In this document: piece by piece, positions 1 to 5,410 of the stretch | Numbering within the stretch: position 1 is the first letter of the stretch | Layout of the letters: each line of letters starts with the position of its first letter | NCBI GenBank assembly: GCA_937901805.1 | Contig: CALDJI010000065.1 | Location: 1 to 5,410 of the forward strand | DNA length: 5,410 nt | Origin: an uncultured Clostridia bacterium | GTDB lineage: Bacteria > Bacillota > Clostridia > Oscillospirales > Ruminococcaceae | Direction of reading: 5' to 3' | The notes under the pieces: model-generated | Seen by the model: only the letters and a program-made list of their open reading frames with translations | Told to the model about the DNA's origin: nothing | The model's database searches: none | Translations under genes and position numbers: made by a program

Positions 1-1608
1 GGCAGACAGATCCGGATCAACCGTTCCAAGCTACAGGATGTGTCTGATACCCAGTCCGGTTTTGACGATCTTGCGGATTCCATCCGTTCGGGGCTGTATC
101 TGCGCCGGGGGCTTTCCGGGACGGAGGACCTGTATTACCTGTCTATCCTGATCACGGTAACCGCTTATTCGGAAAAAGGGCTTATATGGCGGATCCGGGA
201 GCTGCGTAAGATGCTGGCAGCGCGGGATATGGATGCAGCGCCATGCTATTTTAAACAGGAGCAGGCGTTTCTTTCGACACTACCGTTATTATCGCTGGAT
301 CGGGATCTGTATGAAAAGGCGCGGCGGAACCTGCTGACATATGGGGCTGCCGGCTGCTATCCGTTTTCTGCTTTTGAGATGTCGGATGCAGACGGTATTT
401 TTTTAGGGGTCAACCGGACGAACCGCTCGCTTGTATTGATTGACCAGTTCTGCTCCCGGAAATATTCCAATGCAAACATGGTAATATGGGGGACTTCCGG
501 GGCAGGAAAGACCTTTTTGCTCCAGCTGATCGCGTTAAGGCTGCGCCGGAAAGGAATCCCGGTGTACCTGATCGTGCCGGACAAGGGACATGAGTTTGTA
601 CGTGCCTGTAAAAATATCGACGGTACTTATATCCAGATTTCGGCATCCTCCGACCAGCGGATCAATGTGATGGAAATCTGGAACACGCAAGGGGAGACAG
701 AGAGGGTGTTGGATGGTCAGGGAGGCGGTTCAGCGCTGGCGGCAAAGATCCAGGATCTGCACTTATTTTTCTCTCTTTTGATCCCGGATATGAGCTATGA
801 GGAAAAACAGCTCTTGGATGAAGCGATGGTAGCGGCATACCGGGAAAAGGGGATCGGGCGGGATAACCGGAGCCTTTACCGGGATGGCACGGGGGGATAT
901 AAGGAAATGCCAGTATTGGGAGATCTGCATCAGATCCTTCTTGGGAAAAAAGAGACTTCCCGGATTGCCAATATCTTAAGCAGATTGGTGGAAGGATCCG
1001 GGGCTGGGTTTAACGGGCAGACTAACGTGGATTTAGATAACCGGTATGTGGTGCTGGATGTGTCCCAGCTGTCCGGAGACCTTCGGGTGCCGGGAATGTT
1101 TCTGGCGGTATTGTTTGTATGGGCGCGGGCAAGGGAGGACCGGACGCAGAAAAAGGCGGTAGTGTTGGATGAGCTGTGGCGGCTGATCGGCGCAGCGGGG
1201 AATCCGATGGTTGCGGAATATATCTTGGAGATTTTCAAGGTGATCCGGGGATACGGAGGGGCAGCGGTGGCTGCCAGTCAGGATACCAATGATTATTTGT
1301 CAATGGAGGGCGGCAGATATGGCAGGGGCATTTTAAACAACAGTAAATTCAAGGTAATGATGAATATGGAGCATGAGGATGCCCTTAAAGTGCAGGAGAT
1401 CCTGCATCTTTCCGATGCAGAGACGGCGGCAGTGACCCATTATGAGAGGGGGAACGGGCTTTTGTCTGTCAACGGGACGAATGTATCGGTGGATTTTAAG
1501 GCAAGCCGTCTGGAAACGGAACTGATCACTACGGACCGGCAAGAACTGGAAGCATTGAAACAACGGCTCGTTGAGGAAGGCAGGACTGGGGAACATATGT
1601 TGGAATAG
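1..1608 (+). CDS. virB4: VirB4-like conjugative transfer ATPase (5' end outside window)
   Basis: Cytoplasmic, membrane-associated ATPase expected to power assembly of, and transport through, the conjugative type IV secretion channel. The frame is open to the left edge, so the N-terminal part is missing. The first possible start in the window, GTG at 40, is probably internal. Numbering from the first codon shown, 535 residues are visible. A VirB4-type region ending in LIDQFCSRKYSNANMVIWG leads into a canonical Walker A, GTSGAGKT (164-171; bases 490-513). After it comes DKGHEF, then Walker B VVLDE (387-391; 1159-1173) followed by LWRLIG. A conserved glutamine motif, AASQD (Q427), follows, and near the C-terminus there is YERGNGLL. 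Family members usually have about 600-800 residues, so a modest part is missing. The next gene starts 23 nt downstream. The family call is firm; the closeness to clostridial ICE VirB4 proteins is from memory. The symbol is family-level. Confidence 0.92.
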   Translation, partial: GRQIRINRSKLQDVSDTQSGFDDLADSIRSGLYLRRGLSGTEDLYYLSILITVTAYSEKGLIWRIRELRKMLAARDMDAAPCYFKQEQAFLSTLPLLSLDRDLYEKARRNLLTYGAAGCYPFSAFEMSDADGIFLGVNRTNRSLVLIDQFCSRKYSNANMVIWGTSGAGKTFLLQLIALRLRRKGIPVYLIVPDKGHEFVRACKNIDGTYIQISASSDQRINVMEIWNTQGETERVLDGQGGGSALAAKIQDLHLFFSLLIPDMSYEEKQLLDEAMVAAYREKGIGRDNRSLYRDGTGGYKEMPVLGDLHQILLGKKETSRIANILSRLVEGSGAGFNGQTNVDLDNRYVVLDVSQLSGDLRVPGMFLAVLFVWARAREDRTQKKAVVLDELWRLIGAAGNPMVAEYILEIFKVIRGYGGAAVAASQDTNDYLSMEGGRYGRGILNNSKFKVMMNMEHEDALKVQEILHLSDAETAAVTHYERGNGLLSVNGTNVSVDFKASRLETELITTDRQELEALKQRLVEEGRTGEHMLE

Positions 1609-1631
1609 GGAAAAGGGAAAGGACAAGGGAT

Positions 1632-2147
1632 ATGGAGAAACAGATTTATCATTTATTACGGCAGTTCGGAGTAGTAAGACGCGCACAGCTGGACGCTTTT
1701 TTTCCGGGAAAGGAAAAGGCTGTCCGAAAGGCAATCCGGAAACTGTGCCAGCAGCGGGATATTTATGTGAACGGGCTGACCGGACTTGTGGCAGTCAATG
1801 AGGCAGCGTACCGGCAAAAAGACGACGGGCTGCTGGAAGCGTTGTGGGTACTGGCAGAATTAAAAAAGCGGGGACTTGCGGAGCAGTTTTTTCAGGCTGG
1901 GAAGGAAGAGTATCCGATCCGGATCGTGGTGGTCGGGCGCAAGGAGATGTATGACATCCTGTATGTGGGAATGGAGGAGAAGGCTTTGGCAGAAAGCGTG
2001 CTGAAGCGGATCTATCTGCCGGACTGCAAACATCTGGTGGCAGTACAGGATATGGAAGCAGCCCGGGCGCTGCCGGCAGGGCAGGTTTTTGCAGTGGGGC
2101 TTGTGGCCCCGGACGGGGAGGGGGCATTTTACGATGCAGGAAGTTGA
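1632..2147 (+). CDS. Small winged-helix-like protein of conjugative element, function unknown
   Basis: A 171-residue soluble protein with no signal peptide or membrane segment. Residues 1-56 look like a winged helix: helix LLRQFGVV, then RRAQLDAFFPG, then a basic recognition-like helix (KAVRKAIRKLCQQ), and a beta wing ending IYVNGLTGLVAV. Residues 94-155 alternate short beta strands and helices (YPIRIVVV, YDILYVG, a helix, then HLVAVQD). This recalls the nuclease-like half of replication-relaxation/MobC-type proteins, but I see no complete catalytic set. It may belong to the DUF5697 group seen in clostridial elements; that is recollection, not a search result. The ATG at 1632 is supported by AAAGGA at 1618-1623 with an 8-nt spacer. 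The gene lies 23 nt after virB4 and its end overlaps the next gene, so co-transcription is likely. A DNA-binding or regulatory role is inference. Confidence 0.8.
   Translation: MEKQIYHLLRQFGVVRRAQLDAFFPGKEKAVRKAIRKLCQQRDIYVNGLTGLVAVNEAAYRQKDDGLLEALWVLAELKKRGLAEQFFQAGKEEYPIRIVVVGRKEMYDILYVGMEEKALAESVLKRIYLPDCKHLVAVQDMEAARALPAGQVFAVGLVAPDGEGAFYDAGS
2115..2124 (+). promoter_or_regulatory. G-rich ribosome binding site that sets the start at 2134
   Basis: The run GGGGAGGGGG contains a GGAGG core at 2117-2121, 12 nt before the ATG at 2134. It favours this ATG over an upstream in-frame TTG at 2089, which has no comparable site and would create a 59-nt overlap. The site lies inside the 3' end of the preceding gene, so translation of the two genes is probably coupled. 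Confidence 0.6.
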
Positions 2148-2817
2148 AAAAAGAAATTCCGACAGGCTGGAGGAGCAGGTCAGGAGGGCAGGCAGACAGT
2201 CCCAAAAACTGGATTGGATGATCCGGGAAATCGGGGAGCTGGAACGGGAGAAACGGGAAAGCAGGGGTGAGGCAAGGAATCGGATGATTAGTGAAAAGAT
2301 TCTGGAGGCGGCGGAACTGTCAGACCAGTTAAACGGAAGCCTGCGGGAGCTTTTGGGAGAGACAGGGAGTGGCCGGCAGGTATATGGACGTTATGTAAAG
2401 GATGCGCCATGCCTGTGCCAAGTGTGGGTAAGATACCGTAAAAATATACTGGAGGTATGTCTGCCAGCGCTATTGCCCCATCGCAAGCAGCCCTATGCGC
2501 AGTTTCTGCAGCGTCCCCTTTCAATGGCGCTGCAGGAGTGGTGCAGAAAGCGGCGGGAAGCAGGGGAAGAGCTGCCCCGGTTTAAAAAGGCGGTGCTGTG
2601 TTTTGAGCACTGCTATACCACAGGGTATATGCGGGATCACGACAATGTAGAAGCAAAGCAGGTCCAGGACCTGCTTTCCCTGTTTTTTCTGGAAGGGGAC
2701 GACGGCGGGCATCTGGATCTGTACCATACCAGCCGGCAGGATGCAGAAAACAGGACGCGGATTTTTTTGATGGAACGGGAACATTTCCCGGAATGGGTTA
2801 TGGAGCGGTTATGGTAA
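2134..2817 (+). CDS. Coiled-coil protein with RusA-like C-terminal motif (DUF6100-like)
   Basis: A 227-residue soluble protein. Residues 1-76 are very rich in E, R, K and Q, with heptad-like leucines, and are probably a coiled coil (for example LEEQVRRAGRQSQKLDWMI and EIGELEREKRE). Residues 85-160 form a mixed region containing VYGRYVKDAPCLCQVWVRYRKN and LPALLPHRKQPYAQFLQRPLSMAL. The C-terminal part has a compact acidic motif: R167-D-H-D170-N-V-E-x-K175, then D179, D189-D190 and YHTS (197-200). From memory it matches DUF6100 proteins of clostridial conjugative elements. The spacing of D, DN, K, D and DD also recalls RusA-type Holliday junction resolvases, so a DNA-processing role is an inference. 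The start at 2134 overlaps the upstream gene by 14 nt and is preceded by a strong G-rich binding site. The coding sequence carries a 23-bp palindrome at 2655-2677. The gene call is firm; the function is open. Confidence 0.85.
   Translation: MQEVEKRNSDRLEEQVRRAGRQSQKLDWMIREIGELEREKRESRGEARNRMISEKILEAAELSDQLNGSLRELLGETGSGRQVYGRYVKDAPCLCQVWVRYRKNILEVCLPALLPHRKQPYAQFLQRPLSMALQEWCRKRREAGEELPRFKKAVLCFEHCYTTGYMRDHDNVEAKQVQDLLSLFFLEGDDGGHLDLYHTSRQDAENRTRIFLMEREHFPEWVMERLW
2655..2688 (+). repeat. Perfect 23-bp palindrome followed by a T-run, inside the DUF6100-like gene
   Basis: AAAGCAGGTCC (2655-2665) and GGACCTGCTTT (2667-2677) are exact reverse complements around a central A at 2666. As RNA this allows a 10-bp stem with a CAG triloop. 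Five bases later comes a run of six T (2683-2688). The layout resembles a weak intrinsic terminator or attenuator, although it lies in coding sequence (residues 174-182) and the T-run is not directly next to the stem. A protein-binding site is another possibility. The inverted repeat itself is certain; its function is not. Confidence 0.55.
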
Positions 2818-2832
2818 TGGCTGGCTTGGAAA

Positions 2833-2967
2833 ATGTCTGATTTCATCAAAAAAGAAGATCAATCCGGTATCGAAAAAAAAGATAAAACGGCGGGGCAGAT
2901 TCCGATACCTGGAGAGGATAAAAAAGATAGGGATTATGCGGGCTTTCTAAGAACATATATGGGCTAA
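2833..2967 (+). CDS. Small charged protein, 44 residues, unknown function
   Basis: ATG at 2833 to TAA at 2965-2967 gives 44 residues, beginning MSDFIKKEDQ and ending DYAGFLRTYMG. It is highly charged (7 K, 2 R and 9 D/E), with a short aromatic C-terminal tail and no membrane segment. It lies 15 nt after the stop of the preceding gene, in the same frame, and fills most of an otherwise empty 200-nt gap in a tightly packed operon, which argues for a real gene. Against it, the ribosome binding site is poor (only GGA, 2 nt before the start), so it would depend on translational coupling or reinitiation. I do not recognise a family. It could also be non-coding spacer. The base composition is more A-rich than the neighbours. 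Confidence 0.5.
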   Translation: MSDFIKKEDQSGIEKKDKTAGQIPIPGEDKKDRDYAGFLRTYMG

Positions 2968-2970
2968 GTT

Positions 2971-3000
2971 TACCCGGGTATGGAATTTGCCGGGTATGGA
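2971..3000 (+). repeat. Palindrome plus 11-bp direct repeat in the leader of the winged-helix gene
   Basis: TACCCGGGTA (2971-2980) is a perfect 10-bp palindrome. CCGGGTATGGA occurs twice, at 2974-2984 and 2990-3000, with a 16-bp period. The left arm TACCCGG (2971-2977) can also pair with CCGGGTA at 2990-2996, giving a 7-bp GC-rich hairpin with a 12-nt loop that ends 5 nt before the GGAGG ribosome binding site (3002-3006). It may be an operator for a DNA-binding protein or an RNA element affecting translation of the gene at 3018. The repeats are seen directly; the role is inferred. Confidence 0.5.
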
Positions 3001-3001
3001 C

Positions 3002-3006
3002 GGAGG
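3002..3006 (+). promoter_or_regulatory. GGAGG ribosome binding site for the winged-helix gene at 3018
   Basis: GGAGG lies 11 nt upstream of the ATG at 3018, slightly longer than ideal. AGGA at 3013-3016 is too close to the start to be the main site. It supports 3018 over the in-frame-shifted ATG at 3022, whose frame closes after a few codons. Confidence 0.55.
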
Positions 3007-3017
3007 AAAAAGCAGGA

Positions 3018-4058
3018 ATGGATGGGACAAAAAAACAGAAGGCAACACAGGCAGACAGGCTGCTTCTGGCAATAGGGGTGTGCCGGGAGCTGCCCTGCCA
3101 GCTGGCGGAACAGGTCACCGGGAGTCCCTCCTATGCAGCGGCACTGGTTACAAAACTGAAAAAAGAAGGGATGATCGGCTGCCGCAGCCGGGATGGGTTA
3201 AAAGGATATGTGCTGCACGAAAAGGGGAGAAAATACCTGATAGAGCATTATCCCGACCAGACAGAAATACTAGATTTTGACAGGAATGGGATCGTCCGGT
3301 CAGAACCGGAAAAACGGATGCGTCTGCACCGGATGGCATATGCCTGGGTGTGGCTTTACAGGGCGGGGACAGACCTGTTCGGGGAGCTATCCCTTCTGCA
3401 TCCCGGCATTTCCCATACCGTCCCGGGAAAGTATCTGACGGCAGGGAAAATAAAGCGCGCGCTGTCCAAGGAAGCAGGGGGATCGCGGTGCTGCGGCATC
3501 CTGATGCTCCCGGGACGGGCATGGTGCGTGTACCATACGCTTAGCTGTCGGATGAAATGGTCAGGGAAAACGGAATGGACGTTCCGGATGCGGACAGCAT
3601 ATTTTTTGTATGGAGGCGGGGAGGAAGAAAGGGTGCAGGCGCTTTTTTTGGCAGATGGGATGGAGATCCTGCCGGTATTGTTGGCAGGGGACAGAGGGAT
3701 TAAAAACCAGCTGTTTTCTCTGGATGATACTTATGAAAAAACCTGTCTGCTCCCAGCTATCCCGGAAGCCATTTTGCAATACCGCCTGCTGTGTGAGGAA
3801 GAACTGGAAGAAAAACTGGAGCAGCTGGTGCGGCAGGCGGCAGGAGAGGATGTGACCTGTCTCTGGACACTGGATCTGTGGGAGATTAGAAGATTTGCAT
3901 CCAAAGCAGCTTGTCGGGGCGGCAGGGGAATCTGCTTTGATTATCAGGCGGAGACGCTGGAAAAGTGCGTGGGGAAGGAGTCTCTGATAGTACTGGATGT
4001 GAAAAAGGTGGAGACACAGTTGGAACGGCTGGGAGGAAACGGAAAGGAAAGAAAATGA
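3018..4058 (+). CDS. Winged-helix protein of conjugative element, replication-relaxation-like
   Basis: A 346-residue soluble protein. Residues 11-78 form a MarR-like winged helix: LLLAIGVCRELPCQLAEQVTG, then SYAAALVTKLKKEGMI as the recognition helix, then a wing and KGRKYLIEHYP. A helix RLHRMAYAWVWLYRAG follows (102-117). Next is a region GKYLTAGKIKR (137-147) with GSRCCGILML (155-164), then VYHTLSCRMKWSGKTEW (171-187). The pattern of the last blocks recalls a clostridial family that I remember being annotated as replication-relaxation or hypothetical. The C-terminal half is less distinctive and has a charged helix EELEEKLEQLVRQ. There are many cysteines but no clear metal-binding spacing. 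The start is supported by GGAGG at 3002-3006, and the stop overlaps the virD4-like start in ATGA. DNA processing at transfer, or operon regulation, is inference; the gene call is strong. Confidence 0.82.
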   Translation: MDGTKKQKATQADRLLLAIGVCRELPCQLAEQVTGSPSYAAALVTKLKKEGMIGCRSRDGLKGYVLHEKGRKYLIEHYPDQTEILDFDRNGIVRSEPEKRMRLHRMAYAWVWLYRAGTDLFGELSLLHPGISHTVPGKYLTAGKIKRALSKEAGGSRCCGILMLPGRAWCVYHTLSCRMKWSGKTEWTFRMRTAYFLYGGGEEERVQALFLADGMEILPVLLAGDRGIKNQLFSLDDTYEKTCLLPAIPEAILQYRLLCEEELEEKLEQLVRQAAGEDVTCLWTLDLWEIRRFASKAACRGGRGICFDYQAETLEKCVGKESLIVLDVKKVETQLERLGGNGKERK

Positions 4059-5410
4059 CAGAAGAAAAAAAGAAAATGGCAGTATGGATCTGTATGGTAA
4101 TCTTGCTGTTGTGGTATGTGGCAGGGGTATTGACAAATTTTGCAGGATCGGGAATTTTAAGCTTTCATCCCTTTGTCTGTCTGGCAGCCGGGCTGAGCAG
4201 GGCAGGGGTGCGGTGTATTTTGCTTCTTGTTCTGCTCCTTGGGGCGCTTGCTATGGGAATCAGTCTAAAAGGCAGGGAAGGGATTGCAGGGGAAGACCGG
4301 GAGCGGAATTTTTCCTATTCCCGGCAGGGTACCTATGGGACAGCAGGGTTCATGCAGGGAAAAGAGCGTAAGGAGGTGCTGGCTGCAGATCCGGATGTAC
4401 GTCAGGTCAGGGGGACGATCCTTGGGACAGATCCGGAGAGCGGGGCGGTGCTCAGCCTGCCGGAGGACAGCCCGTTAAACAGAAACTTTGCGATCTGCGG
4501 CAGCCAGGGCTCCATGAAATCCCGCGCCATTGCCCGCAATATGATTATCCAGTGCGCGAAACGGGGCGAAAGCATGGTCCTGACAGATTCCAAATCGGAG
4601 CTATATGAGGATACTGTGGCATATTTAGAGGAGGAAGGTTATCAGGTTCGTCAGTATAACCTGCTTCAGCAGGAATGCTCGGATGCCTGGGACTGTCTCG
4701 GGGAAATAGAAGGGGGATATATCGACGTGTTCGTGGACACGATTATCCGTAACACAACAGATAAGTTCGACCATTTTTATGACAATGTGGAAATGGACCT
4801 CTTAAAAGCCCTATGTCTGTATGTGTATGAGGAATATCCGGAAGGAAAGAGAAAGTTAAAGGAAGCTTATAACCTGCTTATCTACAACAGCATTGAGAAG
4901 TTAGATGCAATTTTTGAAAACCTTCCGGTGGAGCATCCGGCGCGGGGACCATATCAGCTGTTTGCAAAGGCAGAAAAAGTAAAGGGGAATGCGGTATTGG
5001 GACTGGGGACCCGGCTTCAGATATTCCAGAACCGGCAGATTCAGACGATAACCAGTGAAAATGAAATTGACCTTACCCTGCCAGGCCAACAAAAATGTGC
5101 TTATTTCTGTATTACATCGGACCAGGACAGCACCTATGACATGCTTGCAACGTTGTTCATTTCTTTTTTGTTCATCAAGCTGGTGCGGTTTGCGGATATG
5201 CAGCCGGACCGGAGGCTCCCGGTACCGGTGCTGATGATTTTGGATGAATTCCCGAATATTGGTGTGATCAAGTCCTTTAACCGCAGGCTGGCGTCTGCGC
5301 GGAGCAGACAGATCGGGATCGCGATGTTTTTCCAGAATATCCCGCAGCTGCAGAACCGCTACCCGGATACGGAATGGGAGGAGCTGCTGGGCGGTTGTGA
5401 CACTTCAATC
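4055..5410 (+). CDS. virD4: VirD4/TraG-type conjugative coupling ATPase (3' end outside window)
   Basis: Inner-membrane ATPase that links the relaxase-DNA complex to the type IV secretion channel. The frame is open to the right edge, giving 452 visible residues. Two hydrophobic segments near the N-terminus (about 8-30 and 53-71) are likely membrane anchors. The P-loop is unusual: GSQGSMKSR (149-157; 4499-4525) has Met where the last glycine is expected. RGESMVLTDSKSELYED follows. Later come LLKALCLYVYEEYP, LGTRLQIFQNRQI, CAYFCITSDQDSTYDML, a canonical Walker B LMILDEFPNIG (bases 5231 onward; D397, E398), and FFQNIPQLQNRYPD with its conserved glutamine. These blocks match, from memory, the VirD4-like family of clostridial conjugative elements. 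ATG at 4055 overlaps the upstream stop as ATGA and has AAAGGA at 4043-4048 with a 6-nt spacer, so coupled translation is likely. The symbol is family-level. Confidence 0.93.
   Translation, partial: MTEEKKKMAVWICMVILLLWYVAGVLTNFAGSGILSFHPFVCLAAGLSRAGVRCILLLVLLLGALAMGISLKGREGIAGEDRERNFSYSRQGTYGTAGFMQGKERKEVLAADPDVRQVRGTILGTDPESGAVLSLPEDSPLNRNFAICGSQGSMKSRAIARNMIIQCAKRGESMVLTDSKSELYEDTVAYLEEEGYQVRQYNLLQQECSDAWDCLGEIEGGYIDVFVDTIIRNTTDKFDHFYDNVEMDLLKALCLYVYEEYPEGKRKLKEAYNLLIYNSIEKLDAIFENLPVEHPARGPYQLFAKAEKVKGNAVLGLGTRLQIFQNRQIQTITSENEIDLTLPGQQKCAYFCITSDQDSTYDMLATLFISFLFIKLVRFADMQPDRRLPVPVLMILDEFPNIGVIKSFNRRLASARSRQIGIAMFFQNIPQLQNRYPDTEWEELLGGCDTSI

Noticed and set aside
40..42. GTG at 40 as the start of the VirB4-like gene
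   Set aside because: The frame is open to the left edge with in-frame coding sequence before it, and the protein would lack much of the usual N-terminal region.
1915..1926. 12-bp palindrome CGATCCGGATCG
   Set aside because: It arises from common ATC and CGG codons; ATCCGG-type words recur throughout the window.
2089..2091. TTG at 2089 as the start of the DUF6100-like gene
   Set aside because: No good ribosome binding site and a 59-nt overlap with the upstream gene; the ATG at 2134 has a strong G-rich site.
2776..2790. 6-bp hairpin CGGGAA/TTCCCG near the end of the DUF6100-like gene
   Set aside because: Short stem with no T-run after it, so it does not support a terminator.
2817..2840. Seven-codon ORF (MAGLENV) overlapping the stop of the DUF6100-like gene
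   Set aside because: Too short to support as a gene; the overlapping TAATG is probably incidental, although it could help reinitiation.
3018..4058. Zinc-binding motif in the cysteine-rich winged-helix protein
   Set aside because: The cysteines are scattered (for example 22, 27, 55, 158, 159, 170 and 177) without paired CxxC spacing.
4130..4160. TTGACA at 4130-4135 as a promoter -35 box
   Set aside because: No convincing -10 box at the right distance, and it lies within the coding sequence of the coupling protein.
5219..5228. 10-bp palindrome CCGGTACCGG
   Set aside because: Short, inside conserved coding sequence just before Walker B, and without any accompanying repeat.
5304..5320. Near match to the first bases of the window (GCAGACAGATC and GGATC), possible direct repeat
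   Set aside because: Both copies are coding (RQI-type residues) in unrelated proteins, are short and imperfect, and show no sign of an attachment site.

Overview
The window looks like part of the conjugative-transfer operon of an integrative and conjugative element (or large conjugative plasmid) from a Gram-positive anaerobe, most likely a gut clostridium of the Lachnospiraceae type. The reasons are purine-rich Shine-Dalgarno sequences before most genes, strong use of CGG, CTG, CCG and GGG codons, and VirB4-like and VirD4-like proteins whose motifs match clostridial elements as I remember them. No search was run, so the host assignment is inference.

All genes lie on the + strand and are tightly packed. 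From left to right: (1) a VirB4-like ATPase, cut off by the left edge (1-1608); (2) a small protein with an N-terminal winged-helix-like region (1632-2147); (3) a coiled-coil protein with a C-terminal motif resembling the acidic active site of RusA-type resolvases (2134-2817, overlapping the previous gene by 14 nt); (4) a very small charged ORF of 44 residues (2833-2967); (5) a short leader with a palindrome and a direct repeat (2971-3000); (6) a 346-residue winged-helix protein (3018-4058); (7) a VirD4/TraG-type coupling ATPase (4055 to beyond the right edge), joined to gene 6 by an ATGA overlap.

The two ATPases give the window its function. VirB4 would energise the mating channel at the membrane, and VirD4 would pass the relaxase-DNA complex to the channel. 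The three medium-sized genes between them are accessory genes whose roles I cannot prove. Two appear to carry DNA-binding folds and one may be a nuclease, so they may act on the transferred DNA or regulate the operon. No relaxase, integrase, origin of transfer, cargo gene, RNA gene or CRISPR array is visible. The only stretch of note without a medium or large gene is 2818-3017, which holds the small ORF and the leader repeats.

The most interesting points are a perfect 23-bp palindrome followed by a T-run inside gene 3, the RusA-like motif in that gene, the unannotated small ORF, the repeat-bearing leader of the winged-helix gene, and the altered P-loop of the coupling protein. The overall system is a recognisable conjugation module rather than a clearly new one.
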